A stretch of 64,000 nucleotides of DNA, taken from the NCBI RefSeq assembly GCF_005222815.1, contig NZ_STGB01000002.1:806001-870000 (forward strand), in the 5' to 3' direction. Origin of the DNA: Roseomonas sp. AR75. Lineage in GTDB: Bacteria > Pseudomonadota > Alphaproteobacteria > Acetobacterales > Acetobacteraceae. Numbering within the stretch: position 1 is the first letter of the stretch; every line of letters starts with the position of its first letter. Positions 29,428 through 38,631 of the stretch are shown piece after piece. The position numbers and the translations under genes are program-made. The notes beneath the pieces were generated by a model. It searched no databases, was not told where the DNA came from, and saw only the letters and a list, made by a program, of their open reading frames with translations.

Positions 29428-30191
29428 CTGCGCGCGCGGGTGGAGGCGCCGTCGCGCCGGTTGATATGTCCGCCGCCGCCGGCATCCAGCACGGAACCGG
29501 TGATGAACGCCGCCTCATCGGAGCAGAGAAACAGCACGGCCGCGGCGAAATCCTTGGGTGTGTTCGCATGCGGCAGCAAGGCACGCGCCCGGATCGCGGT
29601 GGCGTAGCCATCGGGCATCTGCACCTCCGCGCTGCCCTCGGCGAAGCCCGGCCGTGCGGAGTTCACGCGCACGCCCTTCGGGCCAAGCTCGATCGCGAAG
29701 GCGCGCGTCATGTATTCCAGCGCGCATTTCGAGGCGCCGTAGGGCACGCCGTTGCCGCGGATCACGTCGGCCGCCGAGGAGGTGACATTGACGATGGAGC
29801 CGCGCCCGGCAGCGGCCATCGCACGACCGATCCCCTGCATCAGCCGGAATGGCGCCCGCAGGTTCACATCCATGATGCGGTCGTATTCGGCCGGCGTCGC
29901 CTCCATCAGCGGGATGAAGGGATACAGTCCTGCATTGTTCAGCAGCACATCCGGGGCATCGCCGGCATTTGCCGCGGCGACCAGGCCATCCAGCGCGGCA
30001 TCGTCACGCAGGTCCGCCGGATGTTGCGCGACGCGCACCGCCGGCAGTCCCGCGCAGGCCGCGGACAGTGCCGACGCATCGCGGTCGGTGAGCAGCAGCG
30101 AGGCGCCCTCCGCCGCGAAGGCCGCGGCAAGCGCGCGGCCATAGACGCCCGCCGCGCCCGTGATCACCACCTTCCGGCCACTGAATCGCAT
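29424..30191 (-). CDS. Short-chain dehydrogenase/reductase
   Basis: 255 residues: NAD(P) motif VVITGAAGVYGRALA (a TGxxGxxG variant), VLLNNAGLYPF, catalytic Ser in IVNVTSSAADV and Tyr-Lys in VPYGASKCALEY. The C-terminal ITGSVLDAGGGGHINRR is family-typical. It is convergent to the carbohydrate operon and may act on the same sugar or sugar alcohol, but its own transcription unit is separate. Confidence 0.9.
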   Translation of the reverse strand: MRFSGRKVVITGAAGVYGRALAAAFAAEGASLLLTDRDASALSAACAGLPAVRVAQHPADLRDDAALDGLVAAANAGDAPDVLLNNAGLYPFIPLMEATPAEYDRIMDVNLRAPFRLMQGIGRAMAAAGRGSIVNVTSSAADVIRGNGVPYGASKCALEYMTRAFAIELGPKGVRVNSARPGFAEGSAEVQMPDGYATAIRARALLPHANTPKDFAAAVLFLCSDEAAFITGSVLDAGGGGHINRRDGASTRARS

Positions 30192-30358
30192 CGCGTCTCG
30201 CCCTTCCAGCCTGGTCGCGCGCGCATCGGCGCACGGATGCCCGGCACCGTAGCGCCATGCGATGCCGCCGGCGATACGACGGCCTTGCGACGACTTGACG
30301 TCGCTTCTCGCGAGTGGCCAGCATGGCGCCGACGACAGGACTTAAGGAGGCGAAAGCA

Positions 30359-31954
30359 ATGGGAGACCAATCCGAAACGGCGACTGCCGCCGGCATGCGG
30401 CGGCGGGATGTGCTGCGCGCGGGTGTCGCCGGCGCGGCCATGGGCGCGGTCGGCCTGCCCGCAGCAGCGCAGGCCCAGGGCCGCGGCGGGCGTATCGCCT
30501 TCGCCAATGGCAGCGCCTTCGACACGATGGACCCGCACGCCACCTTCGATGTCGGCCGCGTGGCCTATCGCCTGAACCTCTACGACGGCCTGCTCCGCTG
30601 GCTGGACAATCCGCCGAAGCTCGAGCCGTGGCTGGCGGAAAGCTATACCGTCTCGGAGGACGGCAAGCAGTATGTCTTCAAGCTGCGCCAGGGCGTGAAG
30701 TTCCACGACGGCACCGACCTCACTGCCGAGGATGTCGTCTATTCGATGGAGCGGATCCTCGCGGTGAAGAAGGGCGCCTACCCGCTCTTCGCGACGCTGA
30801 TCGATCCGGGCACCACGAAGGCCCGCGACCGCCTGACCGTGGAGTTCAACCTGAAGGAGGCGTCGGCGATCTTCGCCGCCACCACGCATGACATCTACGT
30901 GGTGAACAGCGCCCTGGTGAAGCGCAACGAGCGCAACGGCGACTGGGGGCAGGAGTGGATCTCCCGCAACGACGCGGGCTCGGGTTCCTACATCCTGCGG
31001 CGCTTCGATCCGGCCCGCGGCTTCCTGGCCCAGCGCTTCGACGGCCATTTCCTGGGCGCCGCCGGCCTTCAGGAGATCGACTTCCGCTACGTCGCGGAGG
31101 TGAACAGCCGCGTGCTCGGCCTCATCCGCGGCGACTTCCAGGGCACCGATCCCTACATGCCGCAGGACCAGATCACGCGGCTGCAGGGCGATCCGAACAT
31201 GAATGTCATGGAGGCGGAATCCACGCGCCTCTTCTACGCCACCATGCACCACAAGCGGCCGCCCTTCACGGATGTGAACTTCCGCAAGGCGGTCTGCCAC
31301 TGCTTCGACTACGATGGCTGGATCAACAACATCCTGTCGGGCTCGGTGGTGCGGAACACGCAGGTGATCCCGAACCCGATGTGGGGCGCGCCGAAGGACG
31401 TGGCGGGCTACAACTTCGACATCGACAAGGCGAAATGGTACCTCCAGCGCGTGCAGGCGCCGATGCGCGAGATCGTGGTCGCGGGCATGGTGGGCTACGA
31501 GCAATCCATGCAGGCGGCCGCTCTGCTGCAGAACGGCCTGACGCGGGCCGGCATCCAGAGCCGCCTAGTAAACGAGCCGTGGCCCGTGGTCTCCAACAAG
31601 ATGCGCGACCCCGAGCAGATGTACGACATGCTGTTCCTGTGGCGCAGCACCTACTATGCCGATCCGCACAACTGGGCGGGCGAGCTGCTGGCGACGAACC
31701 GCCACCGCGGCGGCAATGCCAGCTACTACTCGAACCCCGAGGTGGACCGGCTGCTGGCCGAGGCGCTGGCCAATGCCGACCAGGCGAAGCGCGCGCCGCT
31801 CTACGAACAGATCGCCCGCATCTCCAGCGAGGATGCGGCCTGCGTGTTCATCCATAACACCAAGTGGTACGGTCCCTTCCGCAAGAACGTGCAGGGCGTG
31901 CGGTTCTGCCCGATCGGCGACGGGCAGGAGATGCGCTGGCTCCGCATCACGTGA
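30359..31954 (+). CDS. Peptide/nickel-type ABC substrate-binding protein (family 5), operon 1
   Basis: 531 residues from the ATG at 30359, which has AAGGAGG upstream. The Tat-type leader is MRRRDVLRAGVAGAAMGAVG. The mature part shows DTMDPHATFDVGRVAYRLNL, ESYTVSEDGKQYVFKLRQGV and FHDGTDLTAEDVVYSMER, the standard SBP_bac_5 sequence. It binds an oligopeptide or other ligand in the periplasm. An upstream ATG at 30314 exists but lacks a ribosome site. First gene of a five-gene transporter operon. Confidence 0.92.
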   Translation: MGDQSETATAAGMRRRDVLRAGVAGAAMGAVGLPAAAQAQGRGGRIAFANGSAFDTMDPHATFDVGRVAYRLNLYDGLLRWLDNPPKLEPWLAESYTVSEDGKQYVFKLRQGVKFHDGTDLTAEDVVYSMERILAVKKGAYPLFATLIDPGTTKARDRLTVEFNLKEASAIFAATTHDIYVVNSALVKRNERNGDWGQEWISRNDAGSGSYILRRFDPARGFLAQRFDGHFLGAAGLQEIDFRYVAEVNSRVLGLIRGDFQGTDPYMPQDQITRLQGDPNMNVMEAESTRLFYATMHHKRPPFTDVNFRKAVCHCFDYDGWINNILSGSVVRNTQVIPNPMWGAPKDVAGYNFDIDKAKWYLQRVQAPMREIVVAGMVGYEQSMQAAALLQNGLTRAGIQSRLVNEPWPVVSNKMRDPEQMYDMLFLWRSTYYADPHNWAGELLATNRHRGGNASYYSNPEVDRLLAEALANADQAKRAPLYEQIARISSEDAACVFIHNTKWYGPFRKNVQGVRFCPIGDGQEMRWLRIT

Positions 31955-31997
31955 GGATGACGGCCGCGTTGCGCGGGGTGGCGAGGATCGCCGCCCC

Positions 31998-33002
31998 GTG
32001 AAGATTCTCGTGCTGGTGCTTGGGCGCCTGGCCTGGTTCGTACCGACCATCATCGGCCTGCTGGCGATCGTCTTCTTCATCTCGCACGTCATTCCCGCCG
32101 ACCCCGCGGCCTTCGTCGCCGGCGAGAACGCGACACCCGAGACCATCGCCGTGATCCGCGAGAGGTTAGGCCTGGACAAGCCGCTTCACATCCAATTCTG
32201 GCACTACCTGGTGTCCATCCTGCAGGGCGACATGGGGCGCAGCATCTATACCGGGCGCCCGGTCTCGGAGGATCTGCTCAGCCGCCTGCCGGCGACACTC
32301 GAGCTCGCCATCGCCGCCATCATCGTGGCGAGCATCATCGGCATCCCACTCGGCGTCGTCAGCGCGCTGCGGCGGAATTCCTGGCTGGACCACGGGCTGA
32401 GGGTGGTGACCATCGCGGGGCTTGCCATCGCCAGCTTCTGGTTCGCCATCCTGCTGCAGCTCTTCTTCTCCATGCGCCTCGGCATCACGCCGCTGCATGG
32501 CCGGGTGGAGGGCTGGGGGCCGGAGCCGATCACCGGCTTCTACACCATCGACGCCGTCATCTGGCAGGACCCAGAGATCCTGCTGGACGCGCTGCGGCAC
32601 ATGATCCTGCCGGTGGCGACCCTCGCCCTGCCCGCGACCGCCACCATCGTGCGCTTCACGCGCGCGGGCGTGCTGAACGCGCTGCAGTCGAACTACGTGC
32701 TGTACGAGACCGCCATGGGCTATCCGCGCCGCCTTGTCGTGTGGAAATACGTGCTACGCAACGCGCTGATCGGCACGGTGACGCAGATCGGCCTGATCTT
32801 CGGGCTGCTTCTGGCGGGCGCGGTGGTGGTGGAAGCGGTATTCGACTGGCCTGGCCTCGGCCTGTTCGCCGTCAACTCCATCCTCAGCTCCGACTACAAC
32901 GCTGTGATGGGATTCACGCTCATCGCAGGCGCCATGTTCATCGTGGTGAACCTGATCGTCGACATCCTGCAGGGCATGATCGATCCGCGGGAGACGCGCT
33001 GA
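31998..33002 (+). CDS. Dipeptide-type ABC permease, DppB-like, operon 1
   Basis: 334 residues from a GTG at 31998. VLGRLAWFVPTIIGLLAIVFFISHVIPADPA is the DppB-type first membrane segment, then RERLGLDKPLHIQFWHYL. The coupling loop is VLYETAMGYPRRLVVWKYVLRNAL, and GAVVVEAVFDWPGLGLF follows. It overlaps the next gene by one base. Six membrane helices are predicted. Confidence 0.92.
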   Translation: MKILVLVLGRLAWFVPTIIGLLAIVFFISHVIPADPAAFVAGENATPETIAVIRERLGLDKPLHIQFWHYLVSILQGDMGRSIYTGRPVSEDLLSRLPATLELAIAAIIVASIIGIPLGVVSALRRNSWLDHGLRVVTIAGLAIASFWFAILLQLFFSMRLGITPLHGRVEGWGPEPITGFYTIDAVIWQDPEILLDALRHMILPVATLALPATATIVRFTRAGVLNALQSNYVLYETAMGYPRRLVVWKYVLRNALIGTVTQIGLIFGLLLAGAVVVEAVFDWPGLGLFAVNSILSSDYNAVMGFTLIAGAMFIVVNLIVDILQGMIDPRETR

Positions 33003-33856
33003 TGGGCCGCATCCTGCGCAAGCTGGCGGAGGATCGCGCGGCGCTCGTCGGGTTGATACTGATCCTGCTGCTCGTGGCCGCGGCCATCCTCGCCCCCGTG
33101 CTCTCCACCCATCCCGGCGATGTCAGCGAGTTCCACACCGCCCGCCGCCTCAGCCCGCCCGGGCCGGAAAACTGGCTCGGCACCGACCGCATGGGCAGCG
33201 ACATCTATTCGCGGCTGCTCTTCGGCGCGCGCATCACGCTGACCATCGCCGTCACCGCCATCGCGGTGGCGGTGCTGATCGGCGTGCCGATGGGGCTGAT
33301 TGCCGGCTATTACGAAGGCTTCGGCAGCAACCTGCTGATGCGCGTCTCCGACATCTTCCTGGCCGTGCCGCAGATCGTGCTGGCGATCGCCATCGCGCAG
33401 ACGCTCGGGCCTTCCATCGAGAACGTCATCCTCGCGCTGTCGGCCACCTACTGGCCGTTCTGGGCGCGGCTGGTCTATGCCGAGACGCGCTCCATCAAGA
33501 ACGAGCCTTTCGTGGAGGCGGCGATCGCGCTGGGCTGCTCGCCTTGGCGGGTGATGGTGCTGCACATCCTGCCCTCGATCTCCTCCTCCATCATTGTGCG
33601 CACGACCATCGGCATGGGCGGCACGATCCTGACCGCGGCGACGCTGGGCTTCCTCGGCCTCGGCCCGCCGCCGCCGACGCCGGAATGGGGGCGTACCATC
33701 GCGGAATCGCGGGAGTTCCTGCCGATGGCCTGGTGGTATGCAGCCTTCCCGGGGCTCGCGATCTTCCTCGTGGTGATGGGCTTCAACCTGCTCGGCGACG
33801 GGTTGCGCGACGTGCTCGATCCCAGGCTTCGGCGGGCGGCGCGGCATGGAAAGTGA
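33002..33856 (+). CDS. Dipeptide-type ABC permease, DppC-like, operon 1
   Basis: 284 residues. The N-terminal OppC_N helix is ALVGLILILLLVAAAILAPV, followed by NWLGTDRMGSDIYSRLLFGARITLTI and the coupling loop FVEAAIALGCSPWRVMVLHILP. The last 11 bases overlap the ATPase gene. It forms the channel with the DppB-like protein. Confidence 0.92.
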   Translation: MGRILRKLAEDRAALVGLILILLLVAAAILAPVLSTHPGDVSEFHTARRLSPPGPENWLGTDRMGSDIYSRLLFGARITLTIAVTAIAVAVLIGVPMGLIAGYYEGFGSNLLMRVSDIFLAVPQIVLAIAIAQTLGPSIENVILALSATYWPFWARLVYAETRSIKNEPFVEAAIALGCSPWRVMVLHILPSISSSIIVRTTIGMGGTILTAATLGFLGLGPPPPTPEWGRTIAESREFLPMAWWYAAFPGLAIFLVVMGFNLLGDGLRDVLDPRLRRAARHGK

Positions 33857-34862
33857 GCTGATCGCGGTCCGCGACCTGCGCGTCTCCTTCGCGTCGGATG
33901 CGGGCCTCGCGCGCGTGCTGGACGGCGTGGACCTGACCATCGGGCGCGGCGAGATCATGGGCCTCGTCGGCGAGTCCGGCTGCGGCAAGACGACGCTGGC
34001 CCGCGCCATCCTCGGCATCCTGCCCGGCAACAGCGCACGCATCGAGGCCGGCAGCGTCCGCTTCGACGGGCGCGACCTGCTGGCGATGGACCAGGACCGC
34101 CTGGCGCGCGAGGTGCGCGGGAAGGAGATCGCCTATATCCCGCAAGACCCCTTCACCGCCTTCAACCCGGTCTTCACCATCGGCACGCAGATCGACGACC
34201 TGATGCGCTTCAAGTCGCCGCTGCTGCGCAGCGCGCCGCAGATGTCGCGGCGCGAGCGCAGCCGCGCCGACCGTGCGCGCGTGCTGGACCTGCTGCGCCT
34301 GGTGCAGTTGCCCGACCCGGACGGCGTCCTGCGCAAATACCCGCACGAGGTTTCGGGCGGCCAGCGGCAGCGCCTGATGATCGCCATGGCGCTGCTGCCC
34401 GAGCCCAAGCTCGTCATCGCGGACGAACCGACGACGGCGCTCGACGTGACCGTGCAGGCGCAGATCCTGAAGATCCTGAAGCAGTTGGCGCGGGAGCGTG
34501 GCGTCGCCGTGCTGTTCACCACGCATGACCTCGGCACGGCATACGAGATCTGCGACCGGATCACCGTGATGTATGCCGGCCAGGAGGTGGAGGAGGCGCC
34601 GGTCGCGAGCTTCTTCGCGCAGCCCTCGCACCCCTACACCCGCAAGCTGCTGGACAGCCTGCCGTCTTCGGAGAACGGCATTCGCGGCATCGCGGGCGAG
34701 ATCCCGCGCCTGATCGACCCGCCCTCGGGCTGCCGCTTCCACCCGCGCTGCGAACGCGCGAGCGAGGCCTGCCGCGGGACGCGCCCGCCGCGCGATGCGC
34801 TCGGCCCCGCGCATACGGTGCGCTGCCACCATCCGCTGATCGCCGCGGAGCAGGCGGCATGA
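33846..34862 (+). CDS. Dipeptide-type ABC ATPase, DppD-like, operon 1
   Basis: 338 residues. Walker A GESGCGKTTLARAIL, Q-loop AYIPQDPFTAFNPVF, signature VSGGQRQRLMIAMAL, Walker B LVIADEPTTALDVTVQ, switch FTTHDLGTAYEICD. The C-terminal oligo-HPY domain has FHPRCERASEAC, with the Cys pair often seen in DppD/OppD. The longer ORF fits a DppD rather than DppF role. Confidence 0.93.
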   Translation: MESELIAVRDLRVSFASDAGLARVLDGVDLTIGRGEIMGLVGESGCGKTTLARAILGILPGNSARIEAGSVRFDGRDLLAMDQDRLAREVRGKEIAYIPQDPFTAFNPVFTIGTQIDDLMRFKSPLLRSAPQMSRRERSRADRARVLDLLRLVQLPDPDGVLRKYPHEVSGGQRQRLMIAMALLPEPKLVIADEPTTALDVTVQAQILKILKQLARERGVAVLFTTHDLGTAYEICDRITVMYAGQEVEEAPVASFFAQPSHPYTRKLLDSLPSSENGIRGIAGEIPRLIDPPSGCRFHPRCERASEACRGTRPPRDALGPAHTVRCHHPLIAAEQAA

Positions 34863-35827
34863 GCGCCGAGCCGATCCTGCGCGTCGAGGGCCTCAGCAAG
34901 CACTTCCCGGTCCGCAATGTGTGGAAGCGGCGCATCGGCTGGCTGAAGGCGGTGGACGACGTCTCGCTGGAGGTGTCGCGCGGCGAGATCCTCGGCATCG
35001 TCGGCGAATCCGGCTGCGGCAAGTCCACCCTCGGCAAGACGCTGATGGGCATCCACACCGCGACGAGCGGGCATGTTGTCTTCGAGGGCCACGACATCGC
35101 GGGCCTCAAGCCACATCAGAGCCGGAAATACCGCGAGCACCTGCAATACTGCTACCAGGACCCCGGCGCATCGCTCGATCCGCGCTGGACCATCCGCGCC
35201 TCGCTGCACGAACCGCTGATCGTGCACACCGCGCTGAAGGAGGAGGAGCGCGAGCAGCGCGTGCGGGAGATCCTGCGCGCCGTCGGCCTGCCGGAGACGC
35301 ATCTCGATCTCTATCCGCATGAGATCAGCGGCGGGCAGCAGCGCCGCGTCGGCCTCGCGCGCATCCTGACGCTGAAGCCTTCGGTGGTGATCCTGGACGA
35401 GCCGACCTCGGGCCTCGATGTCTCGGTGCAGGCAACGATCCTGAACCTGTTCCTGGAACTGCAGCGCGCCTTCGGCCTGACCTACCTGTTCATCTCGCAC
35501 GACCTCTCGGTCGTGCGGCTGATCTGCGATCGCGTGGCGGTGATGTATCTCGGCCGCATCGTGGAGATCGGCAAGACGCAGGCGGTGTTCGAGACGCCGC
35601 GGCATCCCTACACGCAGTCGCTGTTGGCGGCGATCCCGAAGATCGGCGGGCCCCGCGTGACCGACAGCTTCGCGCTGGAAGGCGAGCCGCCCAGCCCGAC
35701 CAACCTGCCCAGTGGCTGCCGCTTCCGCACGCGCTGCCCGATGGCGCAGCCGCTCTGCGCGGAGCAGGAACCGGCGTTGCGCGCGGACTGGCCGGCGCAG
35801 CGCGCGGCGTGTCACTTCGCGGAGTAG
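34859..35827 (+). CDS. Dipeptide-type ABC ATPase, DppF-like, operon 1
   Basis: 322 residues. Begins LRVEGLSKHFPVRNVWKRRIGWLKAVDDVSL, typical of OppF/DppF. Walker A GESGCGKSTLGKTL, signature ISGGQQRRVGLARIL, Walker B VVILDEPTSGLDVSVQ, then the C-terminal RFRTRCPMAQPLC. It overlaps the previous gene by four bases and closes operon 1; the convergent cupin gene ends two bases after it. Confidence 0.93.
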   Translation: MSAEPILRVEGLSKHFPVRNVWKRRIGWLKAVDDVSLEVSRGEILGIVGESGCGKSTLGKTLMGIHTATSGHVVFEGHDIAGLKPHQSRKYREHLQYCYQDPGASLDPRWTIRASLHEPLIVHTALKEEEREQRVREILRAVGLPETHLDLYPHEISGGQQRRVGLARILTLKPSVVILDEPTSGLDVSVQATILNLFLELQRAFGLTYLFISHDLSVVRLICDRVAVMYLGRIVEIGKTQAVFETPRHPYTQSLLAAIPKIGGPRVTDSFALEGEPPSPTNLPSGCRFRTRCPMAQPLCAEQEPALRADWPAQRAACHFAE

Positions 35828-35828
35828 G

Positions 35829-36326
35829 TCAGCGCTTCGGCGCCTGGTCGGCCCAGCCGAACACGGTGCGGCGCTCGATCTCCGCCACATCGGCGGGGCG
35901 CGGAAAGGGTTCCGGCGCCGGCTGGCCCGCATCGCGCGGACGGCCGATCGCGGCGAAGAAATCCTCGAGGCCGCCGGGGGCGAGGAACCAGACGAAGGTC
36001 ATCGGCTCCGTTCCCGCGTTCACGAAGCCATGCTTGCGGTTGCGCGGCAGGAACACCGTGGAGCCCGACGCTATCGGGATGTCTTCGCCATCGATCCGCG
36101 CGAAGCCGTGGCCGGCGGTGAGATGGATCACCTCCTCATGCCGGTCATGCGTGTGCTCGCGCACCATGCAGCCGGGCGCCACGGTCTGCGTGCCCATGGA
36201 GAAGCCGGTGCCGAGTTCCTTCCCGCTCAGGATGCAGCGGACGAAGCCGTTGGCGGGCACGGGCTGCCAGTAGCTCGGCGCATCCTCCGGCCCGATGACG
36301 CGCACGCCGTCGCGGATCTCCATCAC
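35829..36326 (-). CDS. Cupin-domain protein
   Basis: 165 residues with one conserved cupin barrel. Motif 1 is REHTHDRHEEVIHLTAGHGFARI and motif 2 PRNRKHGFVNAGTEPMTFVWF, giving the His/His/Glu/His metal site. It could be a small dioxygenase, isomerase or sensor. It is transcribed with the FAD oxidoreductase (four-base overlap) and may act on its product. Confidence 0.85.
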   Translation of the reverse strand: MMEIRDGVRVIGPEDAPSYWQPVPANGFVRCILSGKELGTGFSMGTQTVAPGCMVREHTHDRHEEVIHLTAGHGFARIDGEDIPIASGSTVFLPRNRKHGFVNAGTEPMTFVWFLAPGGLEDFFAAIGRPRDAGQPAPEPFPRPADVAEIERRTVFGWADQAPKR

Positions 36327-37618
36327 GCCACCTCCTGCGCGTCGCGGCGCCGATAGAGCAGCAGCATCAGCGGCGCGCCGCGGCGCGCGATGCCGTGGAA
36401 GGGGATGGGCGTCGGATCGGTGAAGGGCAGGCCGAGCTCGTCGTCCGGCACGCCGTTCACAGCACGGGCGAATTCGCGGCCCAGCGCAGTGGAGAGCGCC
36501 ACGGCGCGGCCGTTGCAGCCGGCCCAGGCATAGCCATCCGGCCCGATGCGATGCAGGTGCGGGAAGAAGTCGGTGGTCATGCCGACATAGCCGCTCCAGA
36601 CGTGATCAAAGGTGACCTCGCCGATCTGCGGCCAGAGCCGCTGCAGCCGCGCTGCGAGGTAGGGCCGCAATCTCCGCGGCTGATCCACGGGGATGGCGAC
36701 GTTGCCGCCCGTGATCAGCCGCCCGCGCGCATCCCAGCGCGTGAAATACAGCTCACCATGCGTGTCGGACATCGCCTGGCGGCCGGGGATGATGGTGGCG
36801 GCGACGTTGTGCGAGATGGGCTGGGTCGCAAGCTGCCATGACAGCAGCGGGACCACCTCCTTCGCGACATCGGGCTGCAGGCGCGCCGAGAACTCGCCGG
36901 TATAGGCGTTGGTCGCCAGCACCAGCGCGCGGGCGCGCAGCGTGCCGCGCGCGGTGGTCACCAGCCAGCGCCCGTCCTTGTGCGCTACCGTCAGCACCGG
37001 GGATCGCGCGAAAATGGTCGCGCCCGCCGCCAGCGCGGCCCGCGCCATGCCGCGCGCCAGCATCAGCGGGTTCACATGCCCGCCCCAGCGGTTCCACCAG
37101 CCGCCGAACCAGGCGGAGGAGCCGAGCATCCGCTCCATCGCCGCGCCGTCCAGCAGTTCCACCGGCGCGCCGAAGCGGCCCCAGTCCTTCACGCGCCGTT
37201 CGGCGACCTTCATCCGCCCCGGCGAGTGGACGGGCTGCACCCAGCCTTCCTGCTCGGCCTCCGCCTCGATCCCGTGGCGCCGCACCAGGTCGAACAGGAT
37301 GCTGGCGCTGTCGCGCAGCACATGCACGAAGCGCTCCCCCGCGGCACCGTGCCGCGCGATGATTGCCGCGGGATCGTGGCGCGACAGCGTCGGGATCACC
37401 TGCCCGTTGTTGCGCCCGGAGGCGCCCCAGCCGGGCTCGGCGGCCTCCACCACGGTCACGGGAATGCCCATCTCGCGCAGGTGGATCGCGGTGGAGAGTC
37501 CGGTGAACCCGGCGCCGATCACGGCAACATCGACCTCCTGCGAGCCTTCCAACTCGGGAAGCTCGGGACCGGGCGGGGAGACATGCGCCCAGAGGGAGGG
37601 CGGCCAGGTGACGCTCAT
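36323..37618 (-). CDS. FAD-dependent oxidoreductase (DAO family)
   Basis: 431 residues from the ATG at 37618. The dinucleotide motif is VDVAVIGAGFTGLSTAIHLREMG, then VVEAAEPGWGASGRNNGQVIP, the GG-doublet region of DAO/PuuB-type enzymes. The C-terminal part has YVGMTTDFFPHLHRIGPDGYAWAGCNGRAV. Such proteins (gamma-glutamylputrescine oxidase, glycine or sarcosine oxidases) oxidise amines or amino acids. Longer readings of the frame extend antisense through the VOC gene and are not plausible. Flanked by two peptide-type importers, it probably degrades an imported amine or amino acid. Confidence 0.9.
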   Translation of the reverse strand: MSVTWPPSLWAHVSPPGPELPELEGSQEVDVAVIGAGFTGLSTAIHLREMGIPVTVVEAAEPGWGASGRNNGQVIPTLSRHDPAAIIARHGAAGERFVHVLRDSASILFDLVRRHGIEAEAEQEGWVQPVHSPGRMKVAERRVKDWGRFGAPVELLDGAAMERMLGSSAWFGGWWNRWGGHVNPLMLARGMARAALAAGATIFARSPVLTVAHKDGRWLVTTARGTLRARALVLATNAYTGEFSARLQPDVAKEVVPLLSWQLATQPISHNVAATIIPGRQAMSDTHGELYFTRWDARGRLITGGNVAIPVDQPRRLRPYLAARLQRLWPQIGEVTFDHVWSGYVGMTTDFFPHLHRIGPDGYAWAGCNGRAVALSTALGREFARAVNGVPDDELGLPFTDPTPIPFHGIARRGAPLMLLLYRRRDAQEVA

Positions 37619-37714
37619 GCACCGCATCAAAGCCGTCCCGCGCCTGGGCCTCAAGGCCCGTTGCCGTGCGCGCCGCGATGGGCTGTCATCCCCGCACCGC
37701 GAGAGGAGAGCGTG

Positions 37715-38560
37715 ATGGCGCTGCGCAACGTGATCGGGCTGGACCATGTGGTCATCGCCGTGCGCGACCTGGACGCGGCGGCGAAAAGCTGGGAGGCGCT
37801 CGGCTTCACCATGTCGCCGCGCGGCACGCACAGCGCGCATATGGGCTCGGGCAACTACACGATGATGCTCGGCGACGACTACATGGAGCTGCTGGGCGTG
37901 CTGGTGCCGACCGACCACAATGCCGGGCTGCGCGCCTTCCTCGAGGGCCGGGAGGGCCTCGACCGCGCCGCCTTCACCGCGACGGATGCCGCGGCCGGGG
38001 CCGAGGAGGTGCGCGCGCGGGGCTTCGCCGCGACCGGCCCCGTCGCCTTCGGCCGCCCGGTGCCGCTGCCCGGCGGCGGCGAGGCGGAAGCGCGCTTCAA
38101 CGTGTTCCAATGGCCGCGCGACCAGCGCCCGGCGGGCCTCGGCATCTTCGCGTGCCAGCATCTGACGCGCGAGAATGTCTGGATCCCGGAACTGCAATCG
38201 CACGCCAACGGCGCGACGCGGATCGTGCGGATCGAGGTGCTCGCGAAGGACCCGGGCGCCGCCGCCGCGCATCTGGCCAGGCTGATCGACCGGGAAGCCG
38301 TGCGCGAGTCCGATGGCGCCTTCCGCGTGCCCTCCGGCAGCACGCGCGGCGACTTCGTGTTCCTGGACCGCGCAACGCTTGCGGCACGGCATCCGGGCGT
38401 CGCGCTGGACGGGCTGCCGGAGGAAGGCGGCGCCGCGCTCGTGCTCGGCACGAAGGACATGGCAGCCGCGGCGAAGGCGCTGGGCACAGCGCCGGGCACA
38501 ACGGTTGCGGCGCCGCCGAGCCGCGCCACCGGCGTGCTGCTGCGCTTCGTCCCGGCCTGA
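37715..38560 (+). CDS. VOC/glyoxalase-like domain protein
   Basis: 281 residues from the ATG at 37715, with GAGAGGAG upstream. The N-terminus LDHVVIAVRDLDAAAKSWEALGFTMSPRG is a classic VOC metalloenzyme half, with the metal His in LDHVV. ENVWIPELQSHANGA and the C-terminal half fit the glyoxalase_3-like family (PF13468). The function is unknown; enzymes of this fold include dioxygenases and isomerases. It is divergent from the FAD/cupin pair. Confidence 0.85.
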   Translation: MALRNVIGLDHVVIAVRDLDAAAKSWEALGFTMSPRGTHSAHMGSGNYTMMLGDDYMELLGVLVPTDHNAGLRAFLEGREGLDRAAFTATDAAAGAEEVRARGFAATGPVAFGRPVPLPGGGEAEARFNVFQWPRDQRPAGLGIFACQHLTRENVWIPELQSHANGATRIVRIEVLAKDPGAAAAHLARLIDREAVRESDGAFRVPSGSTRGDFVFLDRATLAARHPGVALDGLPEEGGAALVLGTKDMAAAAKALGTAPGTTVAAPPSRATGVLLRFVPA

Positions 38561-38631
38561 GGCGCGGTTGACGCAACGGGCGTGCGTCGCCAATGCTGCA
38601 CCGCATCAGCCGTTCCCCAGAGGAGGCATAG

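Noticed and set aside
36323..38593. 756-residue version of the FAD oxidoreductase
   Set aside because: The extra N-terminal 325 residues are antisense to the VOC gene and have shadow composition; FAD motif and family length fit the ATG at 37618.
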